Of a DNA stretch of 64,000 nt, positions 45,010 to 62,960 are shown in pieces. This DNA comes from Synchiropus splendidus. Taxonomy: Eukaryota > Chordata > Actinopteri > Syngnathiformes > Callionymidae. The stretch's first letter is position 1, and each line of letters starts with the position of its first letter. The DNA lies in the NCBI RefSeq assembly GCF_027744825.2, contig NC_071348.1:2672563-2736562 (forward strand), read 5' to 3'. The position numbers and the translations under genes are program-made. Under the pieces are notes generated by a model. That model saw only the letters and a list, made by a program, of their open reading frames with translations, was not told where the DNA came from and ran no database searches.

Positions 45010-46345
45010 TCATCGTGGTGCGTCCTCTAGTGGCTGGTCAGTGGAAGAGTCAGAATGAGTCACCATGGAGACGCTCTCCGCCTCCAGTGAGTCTGTGTGA
45101 ACTTTTGTGTCCTGAGTTTTCCGGCACTTTACCAGGACCAGGATCAGGATCAGCAGCAGAATCGTGGCAACCACGACGAGCGGTGACACAAAGTGGGCCC
45201 GGTGTGAGTGGTAGGACTCGGCCCTCCAGCTCACCTGCAGCCGGTTGTCCACGCTCAGGTGAGCAGCGACGCAGGTGTAGTTGTGCTTCTGCAGAAGCTC
45301 TTCCTCCGTCAGCACCAGCGTCTTCCTCATCTGGTAGAGGCCGTTGGCGTTAGGCAGCACCGGGCCAGCGCTCAGCTGATCCTCCTCCACCACCTGTCCG
45401 TTCCGGAACAGGGTTAGGTTGATGTGGCGAGGGTAGAAGTCTGTGGCCAGACAGGTGAGCAGAGCTCCGCCCTTCACCTGCCTGGAGAAGATGCGGAATC
45501 GAGGTCGGACTCGACGAGTCACCAGGCCCTTCTTCTGGTCCATCAGCTGCTTTAAGACTGCAGTGCATGTCAGAAGGTACAACTCTTGATAGAGGGTTTG
45601 GACATAGTGCCACTTCAATGCATCCCAACGGCTCACTATGTAGCCACTGACTGTATAGGAGAAGTGGGTCGTGTTGTACATCAGGCTGTCTACATCTTGA
45701 CCATCAAAACTGTCACGTGACAGGATGAATGTTCGTTGTCCATCCTGGATCTCACAGCCTGCGAGTCTCTGCTCTACATGGATCCCCTCGGACAGGTTAT
45801 AACGCTGCTTGAAGAATGTCACACGGTTCTTCGTGCTCCTCTGAATGTGATGAAGAACCCGCACAGTGTTTTGACCCAGGTCAAGTGGAACCATCTCCCG
45901 GCTGTTGCTCACTAGTTGCTCCAGCGTTGAGTCGTAGTATCCCACCTGAAGGTCATCCAGCATCAGCACCCCGCTGAACTCTGGCAACTGTGAGGGCCCT
46001 GACCGTGGGTGGCTAAGAGCCACAGCGAGTGTCGTCCTGCACCTGGAGACAGCAGAGGATTGTATGTAAACAGCCAGACTCTCAGAGTCCAGCTCAAACT
46101 CGTCTGAATTATCAGCTGATCCTAGCAGCTGCCGCACAACAACCTGTCATGTTCAGGTCAGAGGACTCAGTCAGACCACTGACGGAGGACCCTGGTCCTC
46201 GCAAAAAGACTCACCTCCCAACATACCAAGCCGTTTTTGTCCACAAACACGAGCGAATTTCTGCCCACTGAACCCGATCAAAACCGGAGTTACCTGAACT
46301 CAACACCTGCTGGACGAAAACCAGCAGGAGCCAGAAGGTCGACAT
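45010..46345 (-). CDS. MHC class I-like heavy chain, divergent, with single-exon ectodomain
   Basis: Class I heavy chains bind beta-2-microglobulin and present ligands at the cell surface. Two exons are seen. Exon 1 (46215-46345) gives a signal peptide MSTFWLLLVFVQQVLSS plus about 26 more residues. Exon 2 (45010-46042) is an unbroken frame holding alpha-1 (LPEFSGVLMLDDLQVGYYDS), alpha-2 (Cys pair in LAGCEIQ and YLLTCTAVLKQL), alpha-3 (LLTCLATDFYPRHINLTLF to YTCVAAHL), a transmembrane segment (VVVATILLLILILVLV) and a tail of about 45 residues. Four N-glycosylation sites occur. By eye, anchor tyrosines equivalent to Y7 and Y171 are Leu, so it is probably non-classical. Teleost lineage L or P is possible; I recall few introns for lineage L but cannot verify it. 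The donor at 46214 is chosen because it alone gives the right phase. Confidence 0.88.
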
Positions 46346-47447
46346 GGTGGACCAGGAGAGTTGACTCAGCGTCTTCGAAGTTACTTTCGTTTGCTCTTTC
46401 TCCAGCCAATCCGCGAGCCGGACTGTCACCAGGCGGCCCGTGAAATCACAGCGTTGTTTTGAAAGGCGCGCATCCGATCCAAGACATGGGGGTCGACAGC
46501 AACTTTGTCACTATGTGTTTGTTGTTCGTCTACAAACGGAAGATGGCAGCGACACCGTGTGCTGGAGTTCGGTATCACTTCCGACAATTATTCCAAATGT
46601 GTGTGTGACTGGTTTGATTTGATCTTACAAGGACCGATTCTCGGACATTGTGCTGAGTTAAGGCCGGTCTTAGCAAGTTTAAGCCTCTTCTTGAGGCAAA
46701 AGACTTGATCTTCATCTAATCTGATCTAATAATAACTAGGTCATTTTAATTCGGTTTGAGTTTGGTTCAGGGTCATGGTTCGAGTTAGCCATGTGTTTTG
46801 GATGGTGAAGGTTTAGGGTCAGAAGCCGGGGGAAGGGTTGAGTCAATGATGATCCTCATGAAGTTCTAATGAGGATATAAATAGAAACTTGTGTGTGTGT
46901 GAGATGTGGCCACACACATCTCAGGTTCCTTTCTGGTCCATCCCACCTCCCAAAACTGGACCAGGACAACATACCACCCAAAACTGTCACTCGTCAGCTC
47001 GATGTGTCACCACCTCGAGCTGAGGAGTGACCTCAGCCACCTGTCTCGGGTCCAACTGTGACGTCATGGTTCAATCACGGTGCCAGACTATGTTGTTACC
47101 ACAATCTGGTCCAGACCAGGAACGGAGTCGACATCATGACAGCTGCTGGTTCTGGCCTGAACTTGTACGCCTTGGACTGTGACCCAGATCGGTCGGTGAT
47201 GATTTTCTAGTCAGAACCAAAACAACCTCCTGAAAGGCTCAGACTGGAGTCAACAAGACTCGAACTTGACCTGAATTACAGTTTTAATCCACACCACGTC
47301 AGGGCTGTCGGCCCATGAGCAGGAGTCTAGTTACACACTTACAGGAAATACCACTTCCAATGGGGGTGACCTGCTGAACCCCACTGCTCTGTGTGTGTGT
47401 GTGTGTTTGTAGCATGTGGCAACAGGCATAGGATTCACTTCAAAGAC
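46346..47447. other. Upstream of class I-like gene; intergenic
   Basis: Promoter side of the class I-like gene, then noncoding sequence up to the TXNIP-like transcript end. It holds a repeat copy at about 46750-46895 and a CRE palindrome at 47059-47066. No gene is seen. Confidence 0.5.
46750..46895 (+). repeat. Copy C of dispersed element, 3' half
   Basis: Carries tttggttcagggtcatgg, then agccatgtgttttggatgg and a purine block, ending in a short TG microsatellite. The terminal repeat is degraded. Confidence 0.6.
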
Positions 47448-47453
47448 TTTATT
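47448..47453 (-). terminator. Poly(A) signal, TXNIP-like arrestin candidate
   Basis: TTTATT on the plus strand, about 350 bp beyond the stop codon of the arrestin gene. TXNIP genes usually have a 3' UTR, so this is plausible. Confidence 0.5.
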
Positions 47454-47802
47454 GTCACTGCAAACACAAAGTAGAACAACGTCTCACTGTGTGACAGGAC
47501 CGGGTCACCTGACCAGCTGCAGGTGAGCAGAATGGCGGGATGATCTCGTTGACACGCCCAAGGACGAACCCAGACCCGAGTCACGGTATGTCCAGCAACA
47601 TGGCAGTTGATCACGACGTGGAGCCGTGCGACTGTTTATCATGGTTTTAAATCTAGACCCCAACTTTCATGAGAAGAACCAGTCTACACCCTACACTGGC
47701 AGCTGCGGTGCAAATGAGAAAAATAAACTCTAGAGTACAAATATTTACACACGTCCACTCGAGTCGCTGTAAGGTCCAGGTCCAGTCGACGAGAACGGCG
47801 AC

Positions 47803-49341
47803 TCACTGGTCCTGAAGAAGCCGGCGATTCCCGTACAGACATCTCACTGTGGTGTTGCAGAGGAGGGCGGGAGAAGATGCCGGCGCTCGCATGATGAGCC
47901 CCACCTCCTCGCCTTCATTATCGCAGTCCTCCAGCAGCGGCGTGTCTACACCGATGGTGCCGTAGCTGGGGCTCTCAGTCAGGAACGAGCAGCAGCTGCC
48001 CATCGGTCCATTCACAGTGCAGGACTTGCCTCTGGACGGAACGTTGCCCAGGACCAGGGGCAGCTCCACCACCACTTTCTTCCGGCCCGGTATCGCCAGG
48101 TAGACCTGTGGACACAAGAGAACCTAAACCACATTCCAGAGCTTGAACAGTAGCAGCACCAGGACCCACCTGGAGGACATATTCCACTTTGATGATGTCA
48201 CAGTGCTGAAGCGTTGGCTTGACTTGGGGGATCTTCAAGGCAATGCCCTGCCACTCAACGTCGCTTCCAGAGACGATCACCTCTCCTCGGGCCACCGTCA
48301 GCTTCTTCAGGTGAGTCTGACCAGGAGACCACAGAAGGTTAGTACCAGACTGAGCACGCTCCCCTCCCCTAGCCCCATCACCTTGGTGTGTCCATCAGCT
48401 ATGAATGAGTGCTTGGCACAGATGGCAGCCTTGGGCACCACCAGGCAGGAGCACCTGTTTTCAAACTTGGCCTGGATGTGGACCATCTCGCCGATGCAGT
48501 AGCCCATCCTGTCCACTCCTGCACTGATGGACACCTGGCCCTCAGGGATGAACATGCAGGTCAGCGCTTTCTTCGTGGAGACGTAGACCGGGGCCTGAGG
48601 TCAGGGGAGCGCAGGTTACTCAGCTGACTCCGGTCCGGACCTGACCTGAGCATCAGTACCTGCAGGTCCTGTCGGTTCACATCCAGCAGCTCTTCGACCT
48701 CGAAGTCTCTCTCACACTGCAGGTCTGCCTGAGATGGCCGCCGCAGCGTGGCCTTCACGCAGTAATGCACGCAGCCCAACTTGCTCTTGAAGGATGACAC
48801 CAGACCCCTGCGGGTCAGAGGTTACGTCAGTTACTGCTCTCAAAAGGGACTGAGACAAGGACTCACCTGGGCAGCAGGAAGCTGAAGCAAAAGCTGAAGG
48901 TCCGTCCAGCTGGAAGCAGGAAGCAGCCGGCGCCATCTGAGGATGTGCCAATCATGAACAGCCCAAAACATTATGACCTATTACCAGCTGCTCTAAAAAG
49001 TACTATTTAAGGTTATTTAACGTATTTGGGCCGAACAACTGAGGTTCTCTGATCATTCGACCAGGTGGTCGCACAACTCTGACGTCACCTCTCTCCAGCT
49101 GCGCCTCCAGCGGCACATCCTCACGGTGGTTCAGGTGCTCCTTCTCCTGACGCCTCCGCTTCCTGCCCCGGTGCTTGACACGCGCCACACCGACAGCGGT
49201 CACCGTGAGTCCGGCGAACCTGCAAGGTTTGTCCGCCGCCAGCAGAACCGAGCCGGAAAACTTATCCCCGCTGCGGTAGGAGGGTCGACCGGGAGACGAG
49301 AGGTTGACCTGGAAAACCTCAGGCTTGTTGGACTGAACCAT
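47803..49341 (-). CDS. TXNIP-like alpha-arrestin lacking PPxY and thioredoxin Cys
   Basis: Alpha-arrestins act as adaptors for membrane-protein ubiquitination and, in TXNIP, inhibit thioredoxin. Six exons: 49089-49341, 48868-48938, 48661-48808, about 48382-48596, about 48168-48312 and 47803-48108, about 380 residues. Arrestin-N strand peptides (YRSGDKFSGSVLL, LGCVHYCVKATLRRPSQ) and arrestin-C (TCMFIPEGQVSISAGVDRMGYC, FENRCSCLVVPKAAI, IIKVEYVLQVYLAIPGRKKV) are closest to TXNIP, and POLR3GL nearby matches human 1q21. Two hallmarks are missing by eye: the thioredoxin-binding Cys (SGTCASW in human) reads SGSDVEW, and neither PPxY motif is present (first replaced by SPSY, second absent). The start at 49341 gives MVQSNKPEVFQV; an upstream in-frame Met at 49443 is less like the family. 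It could be a TXNIP paralogue or an ARRDC gene. Confidence 0.85.
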
Positions 49342-50018
49342 CGTGACGGGGACGCCGAAGTCTGAGTTCGGACTGGAATTAGTTGTATTTATATGATCTG
49401 AAGCGCACGGGTCGGGCAGTGGCCAATCAGAGAAGAGGTGCACGTTACGTCAGCAAAACGCAACAGAAACAACTTCTCGGTACACACAAACGCCGACGGC
49501 CGCTATCGACGGAAGAAGGCGCTTCATTTATGAGGAAGACGAGTATGAACCAAACATGCGCCGTGTGCGGCAGGGTTAGGCTCCTGGACAGAACCAGACT
49601 CAACAGCGACACGTTAGAAAACATGTGCGAGGAGAACAGAAGTAAGAATGAAAACGAAACTAACAACTAACATTCCTCACTGTCAGCACCGCATCTCTCC
49701 TGGACTTTCCTGAAGGCTAAATAAAGCTACAGGTCAGTGTCCAGCTGCTGAATTCCCTGACTGACTTAGGCTGCAGGAAAGTACCAGGATGATTTAGTCT
49801 TCATGTGGTGATTTCAGAGGCTGGTTCCGGACCAGGTTTCATGAAAAAGTACAAGTTGGTGCTGCTAAAAGGAAAGAAGAGCTCTTGCCACCATCAGTTG
49901 CTGGACCTTGGGTCTGACTGCACAGCTCCCTCCCAGGTCAACACAGCCAGTCCTTCAAGCTGCTATCTCCTGTTGGACTTTCAAAATCTTCCTATCATTT
50001 TGTTTCATTAAAAAAGGA
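49342..50018. other. TXNIP-like/BNIPL intergenic
   Basis: Upstream region of the arrestin gene (TGACGTAA-type CRE half-palindrome near 49445-49452) followed by noncoding sequence. A plus-strand AATAAA at about 49719-49724 has no gene to serve. Nothing else is recognised. Confidence 0.4.
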
Positions 50019-50024
50019 TTTATT
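50019..50024 (-). terminator. Poly(A) signal, BNIPL candidate
   Basis: TTTATT on the plus strand, about 310 bp beyond the BNIPL stop codon. Confidence 0.5.
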
Positions 50025-50331
50025 CAAATGTTTCTTTGACTAGTTCAATGTTGATCACATCACAACTGGGGGAGTCACAGAAGAGGAGATGAAGAGTGAA
50101 GCATCACATTAGGGTCTTAACAATTGGCGTTAAAAAACATAAATAATTACAAATCAAAATATTGCCACAGCGTCACAAAAAGTTCTGGCCCCGCCGACCT
50201 GGTCCTTGACTGACCCTGGTCTGGTCCACAGTCATCCCGTGGAACTTCTACTTTGAAACAGAGCAGTCTCCACTCTGCTCACGTCTGTGGTTCCGGGCAG
50301 GAGGTCAAAGGTCAACACAAGAGATACTTGG

Positions 50332-52690
50332 TCATCTGGCTGCATCAAACCTGCCGGACCAAACATGGACGCATGAGACATGAACGCTGAAGTGCAGGAG
50401 GCTTTGTGGTGCTCACTGGCGGATGGCGTCGGGGATCTGCAGCCGGTCTGTGGGGATCATCTGAGAAAGTTCCTGGAGCGAGTGCACGAAGTGAATCTTC
50501 CTACTGAATTTGTCACTGAGGAGGTCAGAGGTCAGAGGTCAGCTCAGTGGTTTGTACTCCTCATCATCTTCCTGACCTGATGAAGGGCTTGACCATGGTG
50601 ATCAAGGCTCTGATGTACCAGGCCGGGTGGACCACCAGCAGCCCCTTCAGGTCCTTCTTCAGCCTGAAAAGATGATGCTAACTTGATTGTCAAGGAAACA
50701 ACGGCACGGTCCGGTGAGAGCGCAGGACATGTGACCTCACCCACCTTCGGTCAATAGAGGCGTAGCACTGGTGCACCCACTTAATGGGAGGCAGCTTGTT
50801 TCGGGGCGCCATGGCGCACAGGTAGACAAGCAGGTAGTTCTCTGACACCATCAGGTCTAGGGTCCCCACAATGTACCTGAAGAGGTTGTCCATCACATAG
50901 TCGTAGTCCTCCACCGTGTTCTCCGGCAGGTAGCAGCTTGTGAACAGGATGATGGCGTTCATATCGTCTCCATAGTAACCTGCCGGACCAATCACAGGCC
51001 AGTTACCACGGACGTGCCCAGTGCACAGACCAAACCTGTTCACATCTGACTGAGGCTCAGAAGAACCAAACCCAAGCTGGTTCAACCTTTAACCTGTGCC
51101 TATTCTGCGTGACCTCTGACCTCCGTGTGACAGGACCTGCAGGTACGGCTCCAGCACGCTCATGTCCACATGGTACTCCAGCCCAGACACACAGAACTTC
51201 CTCCATCTGCGCCCCTTGCCATCCACCTGGTCCAGCTCCACGAGGCCCATCTCAGAGTACTCTGTTCGCCCCGTGGCGCCCTCTACTGTACTGGAGCTCA
51301 TGCGTGGGAAGTCGTCTGTTGGCAGAGTTACAATTGACCGGATGATGAGGTCAGGGGTCAGTGGGCTCACCCTCCCACTCCAGCTCATGCGTGGTCTCGG
51401 GCAGCGGCTCGGTCTCACTGTCCGATGGCGTCTCCAGTGCCTCCAGGTTGATGTCCAGTGACAGACCTTCCTCTGGTGAGGCCGACAGAGCCGCAGCCGA
51501 GAAGCCGTCAGTGCTCGGGTCGTGTGAGTCTCCGCGGCTCAACGTCAAGCTGAGCGACGGCGCAACCAGGCGCTTCTTCCTGGCACCACCCTCCCCAGAA
51601 AGGTCCAGAGAGGTGGGTGGAGCTGCAGAGTTCCACAGCATCAGCAAGGAAACCTCTATTCTCATGTCACTGCGGACAGAAGAGCTCACCTCGACCGGAA
51701 CCTGCTCCGGCCGCTGGACGCCCACCGTCCTCTGGTAGAGGCCTGTATAAACAACAGACCATTTCAAGAGGGAGGCAACTAAAATCCACACACACTATGA
51801 TAGGTCAAAGGTCAGACCTGGGGAAGCCATCATCCTGCCACTCCTCTTTCAGCTCGAGGTCCTCCATGTCCAGGCGCCCCGAGTCGCCCACCATCCTGCA
51901 CACACGCACACAACAGCAGAACTGCTACATCAGCAATGCCGTAGCACTGTTATGTGACCAGTAGAGGAGGAAGTGACATCACAGAAGAAGTGGAGGGAAA
52001 CTGGACAAACCAGAAGAACCAACCTGGACAAAGGCGGGTGTGTGCTACTGCTAACGTCAACACACCCACCAGGTGACCACACCTGTGAGCGTCAGACTCC
52101 CAGGCAGGTGTGCCTTCAGGAGGATCCTCCCACAGCCAGAACCACAACACGGATCCCAAAGATAGTTGATGAGGATCAGCACCTCAAGTTCCCGGCTCAT
52201 GGGCGGAGGACACCAGGGATCTGGGCCCACAGAAGGTCTGGGCCGAGCCATCTGTGAGGCACTCACGGTTGAACTGGTGCTGCTCCTCGGCATGAGCCAT
52301 AACAGGAGGTTCAAGAATCTGGTCAGGACAAGACCGAACCAAATGTGTCCAGAGGACAGGGAGTAAGAGATGCCCCACATAAACACAAACTAAGGCGACC
52401 GGATCGGGGTGACGCGACGAGGGACAATAGACCTGATGATCTGCTGGAGGCTGAAACTGTCCGTCTTCATGGCGTAGAAGAAAAACCCAAAACATTTGTC
52501 AAGAAAAAGTCTGGTGAGGAGACCAAGTGTGTCTCGCTAGAACCAGCCGAGTCCAGACCAGGTCCACCAGAGTGTTCCCTAAGGTTCTGGTTTCAGGTTC
52601 AAATCAGAGCGACTGACAGAAGGTCCTGCTGGTCCGAACACAAGGTCTACAGAAGCTCAGGGAAGTCACATACCTGTCGGCTGTGTCCAT
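50332..52690 (-). CDS. bnipl: BNIPL (BNIP2-like, BCH domain)
   Basis: BNIP2-family protein whose BCH (CRAL-TRIO-like) domain binds small GTPase regulators. Exons: 52674-52690 (17 nt, MDTAD plus), about 51829-51897 (MEDLELKEEWQDDGFP, the family N-terminal motif), 51686-51743, 51372-51627 (acidic, disordered; PSDSETEPLPE), 51111-51318 (GRRWRKFCVSGLEYHVDMS), 50744-50981 (YYGDDMNAIILFTSCYLPE, YVMDNLFRYIVGTLDLMV), 50578-50665 (LKKDLKGLLVVHPAWYIRAL), 50420-50522 and 50332-50350 (QFDAAR, stop). The order and the LLVVHPAWYIR motif define the BCH domain at about residues 175-330. PRUNE1 immediately upstream is the human 1q21.3 neighbour of BNIPL, favouring it over BNIP2. The C-terminal exon is very short and less certain. 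Confidence 0.9.
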
Positions 52691-53408
52691 GTCACCGGCT
52701 GCCGACGATGTCACGCTGGGTCCTGACTAGCCGCCGGGGGTCGTGTGTGTCAATGTCACAGCTTCATCATCCTCCCACGGCAGGACTTCCCTGTCTGACT
52801 CTGGTGCTGTCCCACAGGTCTGACCACATTACACTGCAGAGCTGGCGCCTGATTGGTCCACTCTCACCTGCCACTGCAGGCTTCACCACATCAGCACACC
52901 CACCAATCAGAAGCCAGCTGCATATCCAAGTGTCCCCCAGGTCCTAAAGGCCACCACTGGAGCTATTCTCTTCTCACATTCCACTGAATCCGGACTCCAC
53001 TGAGGCAGTGATGTCATCAACAGAACACAACCGCTCCTGAACGACAGTTTGATTTTAGAGTTTAATGAGTTTGTAAAAACATGATTGTCCTGTTGCTCAC
53101 GACCGGATCTGCTCAAGCTTTGGTTCCAGTCCAACACTGAGTGTACGCGTCACAGATGTGCATGCGTGTAGTACCTTCTGCCACCAAAAGGCGGCAGTCA
53201 TCACATGTAAAGGGTTTCAGAGCAGTGGGGTCAAAGGTCACAACTTCTGCTGTCCTGTCAGGGCGGCGCTGAAAGTCCTGGTACTGAGCGGGACGGACGG
53301 ACTGCTGACCAACCACCAGCGTTCGTCACATGACCACACTCACGAGACAAGGACAGGAAGTGTGTTGATGTCACCACGGGAAGAGCCGAGTCGGCAACTT
53401 TGCCATGG

Positions 53409-55465
53409 TCAGAGGTCGGGTCTGTCAGCCATCTTGCAAAACTTCTCCTGCAGGGCCTGAGCGCTGATGCCCGGCAGGCCCCCGTCCAGAGGACACCCGT
53501 CCACCAGGCTGTTCATGGGGGTGGGGGGCACCCGGGAGTCCTCCTCCATGTCCCCACCTCCGTCCTCCTCTCGCAGGAAGTCTTTGATGAGCGGGAGGAC
53601 TTTCTTCCGAGACGCCAGCATGTTTCCTGGAAGACGGTCGCACCGTTATCCTGACTGTGACCGAGCGACTGGGTGGGTGGTTGAGTGAGGTACCTTGGTG
53701 ATACGCTGTGATGTGAGGATGAGGGCTGCTGAGCGGACTGAGGTTCAGCGCTGGGTTCTGGGCCTGCTCCAGGTGCTGACTCAGCTAGGGAGGGAAGGGG
53801 GACTGGTTCAACAATGCAACATGTTGGTCACCGTGGTACAGTACCTGGTCCCTGCAGGTGGCGCTGTGGCTGAACACGGCGAGCTCTCTGACTGGCTGTT
53901 GGGTGTCAGTGAACGAGATAGTCATCAGAACCAGCAGGTCCAAACTCAGCTGCCGACAGAAGGCCGTGAGCTCGTCCTCCACATCGGGCGGCCGCAGGAA
54001 GTCCTGGGAGCAGATGTGGTGTTAGAGCAGGTCGAGACCTGCAACTGCAGCTCAGGCCGGCAACAAGACAGGAAGGTGCTGACCTCCAGTGGGACGTAGA
54101 GGACGGAAATCACCAGACTTAAACTTCCAGACACGGCCTTCATGTCCTTCAGCAACATCTGCTGCGTGTTCAAACCTGACGGACACAGCATTGCTATTAC
54201 CAGAACCATGGTCCAGACGGGGGCATCCGCCTCACCTGAAACGTCAAACTTTGCCTTCTGCAGAGCCTGGAAGAGAGCGCCCCTCTGAGGCAGCCCTGGG
54301 AAGCGCATCTCCAGTGCTGCTGCGACCTGACTGTCTTTGGGCGTCACCTTCCCAGCGGCGGGTGCCATGTTGACACAGTCCAGAAGAACCGCAGCTGGAA
54401 ACACAAGCGCACGGTCAGGGACCAAGACGAGTGCCAGTGGGCCGTGGTGGTACCATAGAGAAGGTGAGCCAACTGCTGGTCCAAAATATCCGGCGCTTTC
54501 TGCAGGACTCGCTCTGCCACCAGGGTGCAGCAGGAGCCCACTGTTTCCACAGTGACAGAGCAGGTGGAGGGGTCCCGCTCCTGCAGGTGGTGGTCCACCA
54601 CCTCCACCACCACCCCCTCCAGGTCTCTGTCGGAACTAGGGATGAGGTCAGCTTGTTATTGGTGTCATATAAAGCTGCATGTTTGGAACACCAGAGGCTC
54701 ACCTGGGCAGGACGTTGTGGTCCACCAGAGTCAGACGGAGGCGTCCTGCTCGCTGCAGCGCCGGCAGGTCCATCTGGTCTCGAAACACGAGGAGGTCCGG
54801 AGACAGGCCAGTCTGATTCAGTAGGAAGACGTTGTCGGAGCGCAGGACCAGGTCCGACTGTCTGATGTTCAGCAGCGGGATGTGAACTGTCTCCCCACCC
54901 ACAGTCTGAATGAGGTAAGACATATCTGAGACACAGAACTGGCTGATGGACTAACAACCCATGAGAGTGGTACCTTGTGAAGGAAGTAGGCGTAGACCAG
55001 AGCTGACACCATGGAGTCCACATCACATGCTTCATTGCCCAGAACCACATGCACCTGAGGTCTGGCCTGATCCAAACCCGCCTGCAGTGGGAACATGATC
55101 ATGACAGAAACTGAGCTGAGCCAAAGGGAGACAGAGGACCACCTTGAGGCGAGATTCACTGGCACCATCAGAGGAGCTGGACCTGGGCCCCAACCGGTTC
55201 TCCGGCTTCTCCGCAGAGGGCAGTCTGTTCATGAACACGAGGTCCCGACTCACTGGAGTTTTATTTTGGAGCAGGCGTGAAGTGTCTGGAAGTGTGATGG
55301 ACTGATCTGAGGTGCACTGACCGGAAATGAGGCCCCTCCCCTCACCCGCTCACACGCCAGACGTCCTTTAGCCTACACTGTTAGCACGCGAAGCTAACAA
55401 CTAACCAGCTGCTGTCATCCTGGGGGCGCGTGTAAGTGTGTTGGTCTGTGTTCGCGCGCGCGTGT

Positions 55466-55497
<32 letters not shown>

Positions 55498-55539
55498 TAC
55501 CTTGACGGTCCGGCAGCAGCTCGTCAGAAACGGCTCCAT
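53409..55539 (-). CDS. prune1: PRUNE1, DHH-family phosphoesterase
   Basis: Short-chain exopolyphosphatase and cAMP phosphodiesterase of the DHH superfamily; cytosolic and linked to cell migration and brain development. Nine exons: 55501-55539 ([13 protein letters not shown]), 54974-55084, 54703-54908, 54453-54637, 54234-54396, 54084-54176, 53845-54003, 53693-53787 and 53409-53626. Motif I is GNEACDVDS; motif IV is LLDCVNM. Motif III reads VDHN where human has VDHH. The next exon has a second VVDHHLQE that belongs to the aligned DHRP region. The C-terminal DHHA2 part and tail motif [16 protein letters not shown] are as in human (453 aa). A different 5' exon (55143-55253) with in-phase ends may be an alternative start. 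It lies head to tail with BNIPL, as in human. Confidence 0.94.
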
Positions 55540-56401
55540 GTGGCTCCGGTTAGTCGTTATAGCCACCGGCAGCTCCGCGGCTTAGGTGTCGACACTCGGC
55601 ACCGGGGTTCGCTGATCCAACGAGCCACAGACTGACACCGCTACACTAGTACTTCAACGCATGACTGTCAACCTGGGTTAAAGGTCGTGACGCCTTCAAG
55701 TGTCCATTCATAATCGGAAATGTTGGTGTCGTTTAGAAGACAAAATCTGCGTATCACCAGCGGATGTATGACCATCAGAACTACACAACATAATTGCTGT
55801 GAAACGTATTAATACAAAATGTGAATGAAAACACGTTTTGGCATCTGCCACAAAGGGCGGAAGTTTCACGTGTGCTACGTCTGTTTCCCCTACGCCTTGA
55901 ACGCACCAAAGTCCATGGAATTCTGGGACATGAAGTACGGCCCTCACAGATGATATCAGCAGCTGGAACGTTCATGGGTGAAATAACCGACACACACACA
56001 CACGTTTCTGTGTCTCTGACGACGTACAAGAAGCACGGGTGGGTTTATTGTTCTTCCTGGACCAGTCTCTGCAGTCGGAACTCACCATGTAAAACCAACT
56101 GTCTAAAATCAGCAAGGCGTCTGACAGAGTTTGACATTTTCATCGACACAAACTTCACCAGCGTTTACATTTTAATAAGAGAGGATTTAGTCCTGAGGGT
56201 GCAGTGAACTCTGCGGCCCGAAGGCGGCGCTGCGTGGTGATGCGCATTGATTTAAAGTTTAAAAACGGAAATACTGATGAAAACTTGGTTCAGGCCGTAG
56301 ACGACCTGAGATTCACCGGGTCCCTCTGACTGACACGGCGTTGGCGCCATCGCCTGGTCGTTTCTCTCCACTGCGGTGTTGCAGACAGAAGTGCTGGTTT
56401 T
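55540..56401. other. PRUNE1 upstream and MYO1E 3' region
   Basis: PRUNE1 promoter side, including a ZNF143/SBS-like site at 55917-55936 (ggaattctgggacatgaagt), then the MYO1E 3' UTR. A CA-run of about 12 bp lies at 55991-56003. No separate gene is recognised. Confidence 0.45.

Positions 56402-62960
<6,559 letters not shown>

Noticed and set aside
52345..52947. 200-codon plus-strand frame over the BNIPL 5' region
   Set aside because: No recognisable domain, and it runs antisense to the BNIPL first intron and first coding exon.
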